Shown here one piece after another: positions 11,400 to 23,282 of a stretch of DNA of 47,187 nt (positions are counted from its first letter, which is position 1; each line of letters starts with the position of its first letter). The stretch is from Symsagittifera roscoffensis (Eukaryota; Xenacoelomorpha; Acoela; Convolutidae). Both the position numbers and the translations under genes were made by a program. The notes below the pieces were generated by a model. It saw only the letters and a program-made list of their open reading frames with translations, did not search any database and was not told the origin of the DNA. Location: contig NW_026970799.1 of NCBI RefSeq assembly GCF_963678635.1, positions 1-47,187 of the forward strand. Direction: 5' to 3'.

Positions 11400-12890
11400 A
11401 AATTTTATCATATTCAAAGTAAAAATTTTGATCAACCGTAAATTGATTGTTTGGCCTCAAGACCAATTGTCATATTCTTTAAACTTAAAGCCAAGGGCAC
11501 AGAAGGTCACATCTTTTTGTTTTGGTTGTTCAAAAATTGATGGATTTGAAATGTGCAATGAAAGTTTTACGCTTTCAATTGATTTTGATTTTTACCGCTT
11601 TTCTCAAAAATTAACATCGCTCGTGTCAGTTTTTTTTAGTCCCAGCATCCTGGTTTTAATTCCTCTGATAAAAGTTTGCTATATTGTATTAGTTTCGATT
11701 CCTCAGACGGTTTATTATAATTTGCGTTGGCTACGTTGCCCTTGGCTTTTCTTTCTTCTGGATTAATTTTGAAGGGGATAGCTTCTTCGCGTGGGATAAA
11801 AAAAAATTAAGGGATACTTTGTCATGAAACCGGAAAATATCATTGATTCCTATAACTCTCTGAGTTTCTCCAGGCAATTTAACTCAATTTTCGCCTAATT
11901 AAAAATTCGGCCATCTGAAAACTACCCACACCAAGCCCCATAAATTTTAATTGATTATAATTGGTTTCTGAGAGAGAAAAAAAGCGAACACGCGTTTATT
12001 GGGTAAATTGTCATTAAAATTGAGAAAAAAATTCATTATAATCCATTATAATTGATTATAAACAATTTTTTGGCACTAAAACTGATAACTATGATTGTTG
12101 TGAAAAATATGCTTTGTAATTGATTTTTCTTGATTTAAAAGTCGACTATAACCGATTATAATCCTTTTTTAAGAACTAAATTTGATTATTTCGCAAAAGT
12201 TTGTAGGTTTTGCAAGAAGTTCTATGCAATGTCTTTAGGTTGGTAAAAGAGGTGGAGTTAAGCCACTGGAATCAAACCTTAATCCGCGCCCGACATTCAA
12301 TTTTTATCCTCCATTCAGCCCTTAACCGCGCCTCTTTTTTGAACGTGAGTGGCGGGGTTTGGACGACTGGCGATTTAAATGAACATGAAAACATAGAAAA
12401 TGTTTAAGTGCTGCCATGAATTTAGAATTGAAAAATTTCAAAAAACTAATGTAAAACATATTTGGAAAAACGGAGAATGTTAGAAATTATAAAACCTATG
12501 TATCAACTGCACTAAGCAGAAAAAAAAGATAATATTAGCCAAAATTGTAATTTTTATCAGAAACTTCTCAAAAATTCCATTATTATTGATTATAATGAAA
12601 AATATTGACATCAAAATATTAGGATTATAATTCATTTTTGATCGATTATTTTCGATTATTTTTTTTATTTTATAGATAACACTAATGACAATATAATCAA
12701 TTATGATCCATTGGCGCTCGAAGCGATTATGCATCTAAACAATTTTCTGTAATAAAAATCTCAAAACTGCGAGCGAGTCAACTGCACAGTGTAACGGTCG
12801 AATCTAAATAAGGCGAAGCATAAGCCAGCTACCATATAAACGAGGCGGAAATGCGTAACTGTTATTCAATATTGGGTCTTGTTAACAACC
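11400..12890 (+). repeat. TAATC-rich repeat family, diverged member c (copy 1)
   Basis: A diverged relative of members a and b with the same module order. The leader (11400-11900) matches theirs through phrases such as gtcacatctttttgttttgg and cgcgtgggataaaaaaaaat. TAATC words fill 11950-12190, then come gcaagaagttctatgcaatg, a GC-richer core (12250-12370), a tgcactaagcagaaaa phrase, more TAATC words (12580-12710) and the terminal gcgctcgaagcg / gcgagcgagtcaactgcacag module. By eye similarity is around two-thirds, so it is much older than the a/b pair. Confidence 0.65.
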
Positions 12891-12939
12891 ACCTTTTTCA
12901 ATTTTTAGCAGTTCAACTCTGACTGCCACATTTTCACCC

Positions 12940-13872
12940 GCACCCAGGGCCCATGGATTCTAATTGTTTATAATGGATTCCCGTGACAAAATAATCCATT
13001 GTAATCCATTAAAGATGTAAAATTTAGGTCACGAAGAAATCGATGATTTCGACTTTCTAATCAATTATTTTTTTGAAAAAAAACAATCCATTGTAATCCA
13101 ATATAAACGATTATAATCCATTCTTTTGACACTGAATATGATTATTTTGCCAAAAATAATCCCTTAAAATTAAATATTTTTGATTTAAGAATCCATTGTA
13201 ATCCTTTATAATCCATATCCAATTTATTTTTAGAACCAAATTCAGTCCGTTTTGCAGGAACTTTGGAAATTTTGCAAAAGTTTTGCAAAATGTATGCCAT
13301 GCCTTTTACTAAATACCATGTATTAAGTTTTTTACCTACCCGCAACTAAAGAGGGGCTAAACTGCGGGGTGTCAAGCATTAAAACCCCTCCCCCAAAGTC
13401 TACCAATAAAGAATCCCCTCATGTTCAACTATAAAGGGGGGGGGGGGCGATTTGCGGTTGTGTCAAACTGGCAAGGAGGGGGTGTTGGTAAACGGGAGGG
13501 GGGATTTAAGTTAAACTGGGTGAGGGGGATGTTCAATCTTATTCAACTTTATAAACCTACCATTAATTAACTCTCCTACCACCGTTTAAACTCTACCGGC
13601 TCCCCCTGCGAAATGAAGTGTTACACTGAGATAAATAGAAAAATTATAAGCAAAAAGGCTTAAACTGCCAAGTGAAATGTAAAGTTTAGGAAACGTAATA
13701 TGTTACAATTGCACTAAATAGGAAAACAGATAACTTCAAAAAAAAAGTGTAAACTTCATGCTTTACCACTCAAAAAATCCCTTACACTTAATTATCCTCG
13801 ATTATAATGGATTATAATCGCCAAAAAATAGGATTTTAAGAAAAATTTTGTCGGAATCTAATCAATTATAAG
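12940..13872 (+). repeat. TAATC-rich repeat family, member d, joined to gag (copy 1)
   Basis: Starts with seven plus-strand TAATCC words in 12992-13214, then the tttgcaggaactttggaaattttgcaaaag phrase shared in diverged form with members a-c. A C/G-rich core follows (13340-13600, with a 12-G run at 13436-13447), then a tgcactaaataggaaaacag phrase and a final TAATC block ending about 13872. Where the other members carry a gcgctcg terminal module, this one runs directly into the 3' end of a minus-strand gag relic. Its second half is the same sequence that begins each unit of the 25-35 kb array. Confidence 0.65.
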
Positions 13873-14104
13873 GGTTTATTTTGATCATCTTTATTATTGT
13901 TTCTGAATCTAGATCTCCTGTTGTAATGGTCTGAAAGTTTTCCTCGATATTGAGGAGGTGTCTTATTTTATTTCTTTATGGTCGCGATATTTAAAACAAA
14001 CGCTTATTGTGTGACCTGACCTGCGACATCGTTTACAAAATCTGGTTTGATTTTATTTGTCTTTTGGTTCATTTGGGTTATAGGGTTGCTTTTTTGTGAT
14101 CTTT
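13873..14104 (-). pseudogene. gag: Ty3/Gypsy-type Gag relic, 3' fragment cut by the duplication
   Basis: Only the nucleocapsid end of the minus-strand gag is present. The zinc knuckle C-X2-C-X4-H-X4-C (CKRCRRSGHTISVC) is at 13996-14037. It is followed, in a different frame, by an Arg/Asn-rich tail (RRSRFRNNN) that ends against TAATC-family DNA. The 5' part is missing because copy 1 of the 11.9-kb duplication stops at 14104. No protease or reverse transcriptase follows. Confidence 0.7.
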
Positions 14105-15236
14105 ACTCCAATGTCTTTGATAAAAACAGCCTAATTTTTGAAATGACATACTACAAGTTTACCGAAGTTTTTCTTCTTCCTTTAAATAGAAGATTTTGTA
14201 TACTGCGCGCTGGAAAAACTCGAGTGGTCAACCTAACATAAAGGCAGAAGACAATGGCAAATTTCAGGAACACTCTGAGCTGAAAACGGCACGCAATTAA
14301 CAAAATTAATTATTTGCTCTCCGCAAAAACACAGAAAAGGTATGAGAAAACTGACGAATACTGCTCATTGAAAAAGATATCAAACCACTAAAAACAACCA
14401 AACCATAATAATTGGAACAAAGCCGCGCCACTGACAAGAAATGGTTTTTAATAAAGTCTAGGAAATTATATGACAAGCAAATTAGATGACCTTAAAATAA
14501 GAGAGTTTAAGCAACAACCCTTTAAGAACTCAAAGAATAAGAACTAAGTGAGCAAGTTTTTTTTATAGAAAGAAATTGTGCAAAAACAAAAATGTTATAT
14601 CATCACAGAACCAATCAAAAATATCAAATAAAATTTATTATAAAAACAATCAATCGAAAAAAAAATAGTACACAATCGAACAATATAGTAAGCAGCTGTG
14701 ACAATAAGAACAATTTCAATTTTTTTGGTACAATAAACAATTTGTACTTAACTAAAAATTAACTTGGGTCTGTAATTATTTTCACGCAAATTTCACGCCA
14801 ATTATTGTCTAAATTCCGTTGATTTCAGATAGTGTTATTTGCTAGTCGTCTGATTTCCTGATTAAACCTTGCTGAGTCTCAAACAAAATCCCCTGGTTTC
14901 TAGAATTTCTTTTGTCTCAGTCATTGTTCTGACCAGTATAAAAAATGGTGGAACTTTGTGTTTCGATGTATTTTATTTTTCTTTCTTTTTTCCTTTTCCA
15001 CGCAAAATTAGGTTTTACAAATAATGATCGCAATGGATTGAGTAACATACCACATTGAAGCCTTTTCAATCGTGATTCGAACGACATAAAAAATGTTCAA
15101 AAAATTTTCCCACTGTCACTATTCAAAATTTTTGAGTCTGAGTCTAATTTCTAGCGAGGAAAGCGATCGAGTAGCATTCGTTATACAAAAATGTTGACCA
15201 TTTAAACTAAAAATTCTGAATTTACAGAAAAAAAAC

Positions 15237-15347
15237 CTGCATTAAGCGCTTTCTCGGCCATAAAAAAGATTCAGAATGCTGCATTAAGCGCTGCAATAAG
15301 CGGTTTTGAATGCTGCATTAAGCGAAGCGCTTTCTCGGCCATAAAAA
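15237..15347 (+). repeat. CTGCATTAAGCG minisatellite, copy 2
   Basis: Same compound minisatellite as at 3349-3466. It has one fewer CTGCATTAAGCG unit and a small extra aagcg before the final tttctcggcc. The change is a repeat-slippage difference between two otherwise near-identical copies. Confidence 0.85.
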
Positions 15348-16136
15348 AAAATTTCAGACAAATTTAAAATTGATAGTGTTACTAAAAAATTTTAGATTTT
15401 TTTCGCCTTTTTTTTCTTCGTTCATTTATTTTTTGAAAGAATTTTAGTAATTTATGACTACTTTAATAAGTTTTTATGCGTTTGTATAGTTCTAAAACAA
15501 CACCACGCAGAAAAATAGAAAAGTTTTTTTTTCGTAGTTTTTTACGTATCTGGTCGGAATATTCTGTGCTACGTGCACATCAACAGGCTATCTTTGTTTT
15601 CACTTGTTTTTTACTACCTGTAGAGGTGCCTGCTTTTCATGTTTGTTGTTGAGCTTTTTACGTTGGAAAATTACGATCTTAATACTGACGGATATTTGGA
15701 TCAAATTTGTGACAATAAGACAGCACGGCGGTGTCCTCATGAAGGAGGAACGAATGATGGAAAACAATTAAGCAATCAGAACCGCTAGGCGTTCCTATTG
15801 GCCGAAATTTTGTTGCAAAAACCAAAATCAATATTAATATAAAATCAGTTATAGCAACACAGCAAAGTTATTCTGTACAATTTGTGCAGCTATACAAAAT
15901 ATTTTTTGTTTATGTTTTTCAAATTTTAAAATGGTTTTAGACTTTTTTCAATAACCCAGTTCAATTTTACGTCAATTGAAACTTCAGGCAGCTGCTTTTT
16001 CATTCGGTCAAAATTAATTTTAATGGCCTGGATTTAATCGCATCTCTAAGATCTTCCTTTTTTGAGATTTTTGAATACTCAATTCCGAATGACTGAAGAG
16101 TTTGGTAATTTATCCAACTCAATTGAAGCAGGTTCG

Positions 16137-16286
16137 CTAATTTGTGCAAAATCTGCACTCTAGCGAGCCACGTGTGGCGTTAAATCTGTGCAGGCTGCCC
16201 TTGAGAACTTTTTCATGGATATGGAGATTGTTTCTTAGCTCGGTATCTCTTTTCAAGGACGCCATGAACTCTTCCCGGGTTCCTAA
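16137..16286 (-). other. Short coding-like ORF, unrecognised (copy 2)
   Basis: Second-copy counterpart of the minus-strand frame at 4256-4405, with no visible change in reading frame. Conservation says nothing about function here, because the whole 11.9-kb segment is near-identical. Confidence 0.25.
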
Positions 16287-16396
16287 CTACAATAAATGCC
16301 GGTTGTATCGAAATTCAACAATTTGAGGGCAACGCTACAAACTTTGAAACCCACTGTAATTATCGTTCTTTCGTCCGTTTTGCACCATAAAAGCCT

Positions 16397-16795
16397 TCAA
16401 GCTGTATGTCTATACGTGAACTTCATTGAAAAGTATCGGGTGCATAACTGGCCAACAGTGGACCCATTTTTTTGCTGGCAATCTTCAGCAGAAAAAATCC
16501 TTGATTTGTAAGTTAGGTTACATGTTCTTGATAAATTTAGAAACACTTGCCTTTTTATAGTTGCACTGTCATATGTTTGGCGATAGCTCAGAAGACAATG
16601 TACTAACCTACTAACAAACCAACACACCAACCAAATTGTCCGTGCTGTACATTCGCAAAAAGCTAAGAACCCTCGCTTAACAGTTGCAAACCGCCTCATA
16701 AAACAAAAAAGTCGCCAAAAATCAATTTCGAACTCGCGGCCTAGTTGAACTACATCACATCGGAAACGTTCTATAGTGTTTGAACTTACGATCAA
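16397..16795 (-). other. 132-codon ORF, unrecognised (copy 2)
   Basis: Identical in length and translation to the minus-strand frame at 4516-4914. The same doubts apply: no recognisable domain, and a low-complexity middle section. Confidence 0.15.
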
Positions 16796-16948
16796 TCTTC
16801 TGGTTTTGTCACATACCGGATACTCAAATAAATCTTTGAAACCACTACAGTGGATGAACGATTCAACGTATCAAGTATCAATTAAGTGAAGAACGCTACC
16901 TCAAATTCGCCTTAATGCTTACAAAGCACACTAAAAAGTTTTGCCATT

Positions 16949-17355
16949 GCTATTCAATAGGGTTTTTGCGACTAATTTGATTAAAATCACTTCAATTTCT
17001 ATCAGTTTGGAACACCCACACTGTCATATGTTTTCAAATCCTTATTCGGTGGTATTTCTCATTCGGTGGTATTGCTCATAGTTGTATTCGTCGACAGGTA
17101 GCTGGAAATTTAGAGTCCCAGCATCCAATAATTTGTTTTTGGTCTGAAATAAATTTCATACCCAGAACAGAGTATAGGATTCTGGGACTTTTTTGCGGCT
17201 GTCAGTCGACGAATGCAACTATGGACAATACTATTGGAAGCAAGACACATTTTAAAATTCTATTTGGCTAGCGGGATGATTATAAAATAAGGTATTCAAA
17301 AGGTAATCTGAAGTGATTTTGATCAAATTAGTCGCAAGAACCCACCTGAATTGCA
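16949..17355. mobile_element. Foldback / long inverted-repeat element (copy 2)
   Basis: Second-copy counterpart of the hairpin at 5068-5474, with the same arms, spacer and mismatches. It arrived here by the 11.9-kb duplication and not by an independent insertion. Confidence 0.75.
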
Positions 17356-17606
17356 TTTTAAGCAAATGACCCAAAAACACTGATGGCGAAGTATCATTCT
17401 CAACGCTTACGCAATTGAACAGTCAATTCCTGCGAAAAAGCCATAACTCTCCCATTTGAGCAGTGATTCAAAACAATTGTTCTCATCATTTTATCACCTG
17501 AATTATTCAATAATGAAGTGGAGAAATGTTCTATCATTTCGTTCAAATTATTGGCAAAAACCAAGCTTAATCAATTCTGGAGTTAAAAAATATCTGGACT
17601 CCTGAA

Positions 17607-17816
17607 CTATGAGAACTTAATCAACACTAGAGTTTCTAAGACGTAACAAAGTGTCCGAATAAATATAGTCAGAAAAAGGACCATAGCTTCCTTGAATTGA
17701 GATACCGAGCTCAGGACCGGTCCTGGCAAGAGTGCGGCGGCAAGATAAGCACACTTGGTTTGCACTAGTTGGCGACCCTCCTTCACCTCAGTTGTGTCTA
17801 ATGAATGAATGAACTC
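17607..17816 (-). other. Coding-like open frame, unrecognised (copy 2)
   Basis: Second-copy counterpart of the GC-richer island at 5726-5935, with the frame unbroken. A 12-base perfect palindrome, aggaccggtcct, lies inside it (near 17713). Confidence 0.25.
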
Positions 17817-18894
17817 TCACCATTTTGTGCTGTCTGATGGCGTTCCTCGTGATGTTGTTCACTTTTTAAAAAATGGATGAAAAATTTTTAAACAAGTTAA
17901 AAGTGATATACTTTGCATCTAGTAAATCAGTCAATACACCAAATGGTTTGCCTCATTCAATATGAAAATATTTTTAAGACGGATTATATTTCGCCGCTTA
18001 CGCGTCAATAGCACAAAATATAATGCTTGTTAATTGTCTCAAAATGACCAGTTACAATCTTTAAAACCCGATTACTTAACAAAAAAGATAACAGGTGAAA
18101 AATAGTTTTTAAGATGAGCTCAAGACAACATTTTTGTTGGAATGACATATAAAAGTCCCGACTAAAATTATTAGTTGCAAAGTAAAAGTTTATCTGAACA
18201 TCTGAACAAAAAAAAAAACAACCTGAGCACAAATTTTCCACCTTTTCCTGCAAAAATCGAACAATTAAGTATGCTATCATAGATTTACGAGCCACCTTTC
18301 GATTCTTCAAAAACTGCGTGTATGAAAGGGGGAAACAAGGGTTTTCAATCCAGAAAAAGTGCTTAATATACGCTTAACAAAATCGATCAACCATAACTCT
18401 GAAAGAAAGTGGAGGTTATTCTTATCCAAGCCATACACACGCTCAGTTGGATCAGATGTTATTCTGGCGTTTTAAGAATTTCTCGACACTCTCCTCTGTA
18501 GTTGGAATTGAGCAATTTTTCATGCGGATTACCCAATGTTAATTTGGCAAAAAATTACGAAATGCGTACTTTTAATTTTGAAAAATTAGCAAGAGGGCGG
18601 ATTTATGAGAAGGCTTTTTCGCACCTACCGAAGGGATGTTACCTCATATACAAACAAAAGGCCCCCTTTTTGGTATTATCTCTTTTCAAAATTTTCCAAA
18701 AAATTCCCAAAAACGGCATACTTGACCTTTTGTTTGTTTTTTTTTCAAAAAGTTACCAGGGGGACTAACTATTTTTTTTATATCCGCGCATTCTTTTCAA
18801 AATAATTTTTTAATGTCTTCGATTTACCATCGAATTACGGCGGAGTGCGATAATCTTCTTTTATCATCCAGCTCTTACAAGAAAAACCGTTTTG

Positions 18895-20076
18895 ATAAAT
18901 TTTTTTTACGTCAAAAGTCAACAAAGCAAAATTTTGCTCCTCTTGGATGAACAGGACTTCACTAAAAAGCGTGAAGCGAAATCTACCACTCACTGGCTTA
19001 GTAAAAAAAGCCCTTTTTACAGTACAGGAAGTGATTTGGGGTTCATTTGTCAGTTTTTTGATATTGATTTAAGACTTTTGATAAACCATGATTAGATCAT
19101 TTGATCTTTTGAGCAAGATTCATATTTTTAAACAAAATGCCAAGAGAGCTTAAAAGTCACATTTTTTTGTTTTAATAAATCAAAGTATCGGTGGATTTAG
19201 AACTTGCGTTGAAAATTTTATGCTTTTTATTTTCTCACACTCTGTCAAGTGTTAGCATTTTTGTTCAGCTTGTTCAAATGCGGCATCTTTGTTTTAATAT
19301 TTTTGATAACCTTTTGCATTTTTTAGTTTTTTTGATTCCTTAGATGAGATACTATTGATTGCGTGCGTTATTCAGTCTACAGTTTTTTTTGTGCGGAAAA
19401 CTTTCGCGTGGAATAAAAAAATTAAGAAAAGTTTTGTCACAAAACCCCAAAAAATATCTCTGAATTCGCCTATGACTCACTGGATTTCTCGTTCAATTAA
19501 AATCTGGTCAGACCACGAAATTGATTATCTTCGCAACACAACCAATTTACTGAAAACAAAGTTCAAAATGGTTTGTTATAATTGATTGTATTCAATTTTT
19601 TTGGCATTGAATTTAATTGTTTCTGTCAAAGTTATCCATTGTAATCAATTTTTTATGAAATAGTAATCCATTATGATCGATTAAAGTCAAACTTTGCAGG
19701 TAGTTTTTGGTAGAAATGTTGCAAATTGTGCAAGACATTCTTTGAAATGTTTTGTACAGTTGTCACAAACAAAAAAAAACGATTTTCCTTTATTATTGAG
19801 TATAATCCTTTATTATTGAATTTAATCGATTATGTTGTTATTTAAAAAAATATTGACTATGAAATTGCAACATAATCGATTTTGCTCTATGGGCGTTCGG
19901 TGCGGGTATGTATCTTTAAAAGCTTTAGTAAAATCTGAAAATTTCGAGCGAGTCAACAGCATAGTGTTAATAATAAACCAGGTACCAAGTAAACTAACAA
20001 AAATGCGGAACTGCTACATAATATCAACCTAAGACTTATGAAACAACAGAAAAATTTAAAGAAAATCATTCAAATG
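18895..20076 (+). repeat. TAATC-rich repeat family, member a (copy 2)
   Basis: Second-copy counterpart of 7012-8196. One A-run is two bases shorter, and tttgtaaa is changed to ttagtaaa near 18999. Confidence 0.8.
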
Positions 20077-21926
20077 TTAAATTTTTTTTACGGCAAAAGT
20101 CAACAAAGCAAAATTTTGCTCCTCTTGGATGAACAGGACTTCACTAAAAAGCGTGAAGCGAAATCTACCACTCACTGGCTTTGTAAAAAAAAAGCGTTCC
20201 CATAAATTAAGTGTTTCTCTCAGCCCGCCCTTTTTACAGTACAGGAAGTGATTTGGGGTTCATTTGTTAGTTTTTTGATATTGATTTAAGACTTTTGATA
20301 AACCATGATTAGATCATTTGATCTTTTGAGCAAGATTCATTTTTTTAAACAAAATGCCAAGAGAGCTTAAAAGTCACTTTTTTTTGTTTTAATAAATCAA
20401 AGTATCGGTGGATTTAGAACGTGCGTTGAAAATTTTATGCTTTTTATTTTCTCACACTCTGTCAAATGTTAGCATTTTTATTCAGCTTGTTTAAATGCGG
20501 CATCTTTGTTTTAATATTTTTGATAACCTTTTGCATTTTTTAGTTTTTTGATTCCTTAGATGAGATACTATTGTTTGCGTGCGTTATTCAGTCTACAGTT
20601 TTTTTTGTGCGGAAAACTTTCGCGTGGAATAAAAAAATTAAGAAAAGTTTGTCATAAAACCCCAAAAAATATCTCTGAATTCGCCTATGACTCACTGGAT
20701 TTCTCGTTCAATTAAAATTTTGTCAGACCACGAAATTGATTATCTTGGCAACACAACCAATTTTTTGAAAACAAAGTTCAAAATGGTTTGTTATAATTGA
20801 TTGTATTCAATTTTTTTGGCATTGAATTTAATTGTTTCTGTCAAAGTTATCCATTGTAATCAATTTTTTATGAAATAGTAATCCATTATGATCGATTAAA
20901 GTCAAACTTTGCAGGTAGTTTTTGGTAGAAATGTTGCAAATTGTGCAAGACATTCTTTGAAATGTTTTGTACAGTTGTCACAAACAAAACAAAAACCTCA
21001 GGTTCATCCGCCGCACTCTACGCCTTCCCTCTAGTTTTTTCTCCCCCCTCCACCCCAGCTTACCAACTTCCAACCGCAGCCCTCCTCGATTTTAAACCAT
21101 CCGTCACTTGTTTTACCCCCCCCCCCCCCCCCCCCACCCCAACCGCACTCAGAAAATGTGGGGAAGGAAGAACGTGAGGGGAAGGGGGCTTAACTGGGAG
21201 GGGTGATGGTTGGGTAAAGGATATTAAGCGAGGTGGAGCTAAGCGATTTGAACCAATCCGTGATTCACGCCTCACCTTCAACCATTACAACCACCTTCAA
21301 TCAAAAACGTGAGGAAGGAAAATGTGGTGAAGGAAAACGCGTGAAGAGAAGGGGGAGAGGATAAACTGGGGGGTTGGTGGAGAGGGCTGGGGTAAAAAAA
21401 ATTGTGCGAATAGTGATTTTGGAAAAAAAAAGAAAAATTGTTGAACTGCCATCAGTTGAGAATTGAAAGAAAAAAAATATAAATGAGTAAAATTCAAAAA
21501 GGTAAGAAATTAGCAAGCAAACAACGTAGCAGCTGCATTAGGCAGAAAACCAGATAAAATTAACACAAAAACGGAAGTTTTATCGAAAACTTTCAAAAAC
21601 CATGCATAATTGCTTACAATGGAATGAATTGCCGACTAAAATAATAAGAGTATAATCCTTTATTATTGAATTTAATCGATTATGTTGTTATTTAAAAAAA
21701 TATTGAATATGAAATTGCAACATAATCGATTTTGCTCTATGGGCGTTCGGTGCGGGTATGTATCTTTAAAAACTTTAGTAAAATCTGAAAATTTCGAGCG
21801 AGTCAACAGCATAGTGTTAATAATAAACCAGGTACCAAGTAAACTAGCAAAAATGCGTAACTGCTACATAATATCAACCTAAGACTTATGAAACAACAGA
21901 AAAATTTAAAGAAAATCATTCAAATG
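20077..21926 (+). repeat. TAATC-rich repeat family, member b (copy 2)
   Basis: Second-copy counterpart of 8197-10043. The C tract (21116-21135) is three bases longer, and there are a few point changes, such as aactaacaaaa to aactagcaaaa near 21845. Confidence 0.8.
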
Positions 21927-22775
21927 TCGTTTTTTGGCTCGTTTGAAAAATCCGAGAAAGTTTGGCTGGTTTTTACTTGCGTTTTATTTTTTCGACATTT
22001 ATGTAATTAAACCAATGAATACATATACATCAGCGCACTAGCCTCAACTCAGTGTAAGATAATCTGTTAATTTAATTATTTGGTAAAACGAGAACCCAAT
22101 CAGAACAAAGAATGGCAAAACCAGTCAAAACAGTTTCATCGAGAGACCATCATTGCGAGATTCACAACAAATATTTTAGTTTTTCGCCTATATGATAGCG
22201 GAAAAAATGCGAGATTCAATACTCTCTCAGAAATGGAAAATTTATATGCTTTCCAAGTCCGTAGGAAAATCTGGCGTTCTGACAAAAATTTAGTATAGGT
22301 CCAGCTCAATTAATTGTACACAAGACATATCTAGACTGGTGGTTTTTATTCCCTCTACCCTGCAATTATTTTTTGCATGTTGATAAAAGAGTGCATGTAA
22401 AACAGGTTTATTGAAGCTCTCATTAGCCTCATTGGAGACGTCGGACCGTGAAATTTCCCAATTGTGTGTTTTCGTCTCTCATTAAAAGTGAAAAAAAAAG
22501 TTGATATTTTCTTTCATGCCTAATATTCTATCGCAAAGTATCAAAATTAGGTCTCAAAATTACCACAAAAGAGCTAAGCTAGCCTTAAATTTGAAAATAT
22601 TCCTAGTTCTGAGCTTCGTTTTTCACTCAGAAACCGAGTCAGTTTTTCCAATAGACATCTGAAAAACTTGCAAAACCACTGATGAGTTAAACATACCAAG
22701 TGATTGTCTCTAGAAGATTGACGAACTCGCATTCTTTTCCCATTAAATTTAATAAACAGAAACAATTTTTTGTAA

Positions 22776-22967
22776 GTAAAAGTGAAACAAGTGGCCGCCA
22801 ACAGCTTGACTTTTTGTCCCCCACTAGCCCGGAATTACTACAACAGCTTGGCGGCAGACATCGCCCAAACAACCAATGCGGATGAAGTCTTGCATAACTG
22901 CGTTACAATGCTATTCCAGCGTAATCATCCTTCGACTCGCCCGTTTTTTGGTTACGTTTCAGCTTGA
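22776..22967 (+). other. Coding-like open frame, unrecognised (copy 2)
   Basis: Second-copy counterpart of the 63-codon frame at 10893-11084, with no visible coding change. Because the entire segment is duplicated, the preserved frame is not independent evidence of selection. Confidence 0.3.
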
Positions 22968-23282
22968 ATTTATCAATCAGAATTTCAATATTTTGAAAGC
23001 AAGCTGCGGCACTAGTATTCAAACCCGTAAAAGTACCGAGAATAAAACAAAAAAATCCAGATGATCACAGAGTTCAAACTAAGACGAAAAATTGAAGTTG
23101 TTGAACTTTCGCGGAATTTTCTCAAACGGTTCCCATTTTGGTCCTTTTGTAATTGATTTTTCAAAATCACATCATCTTATGATTAAAAATTTCCTTAGAG
23201 GTATCAATTTTTGGGAGTTAACAGAAGCAAAACACTGTAAAATTTTGTCTTTCTGTTCACTGTGGAACTGAGGCTTAGGGGT

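Larger units (their letters stand above)
2217..14104 (+). repeat. 11.9-kb segmental tandem duplication, copy 1
   Basis: The sequence starting actccaatgtctttgataaa at 2217 recurs at 14105, and the two stretches then stay collinear for the whole 11,888 bases. By eye they differ only by scattered single-base changes, homopolymer length changes and a small minisatellite change, so identity is probably above 99.5%. The copy ends inside a minus-strand gag relic. At the junction the right-end text gtgatcttt passes straight into actccaatg, with at most one base of shared sequence. Contents: minisatellite, foldback, coding-like ORFs, TAATC-family repeats a-d and a truncated gag. It is either a very recent tandem duplication or two haplotypes wrongly placed in tandem by the assembler. 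Confidence 0.95.
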
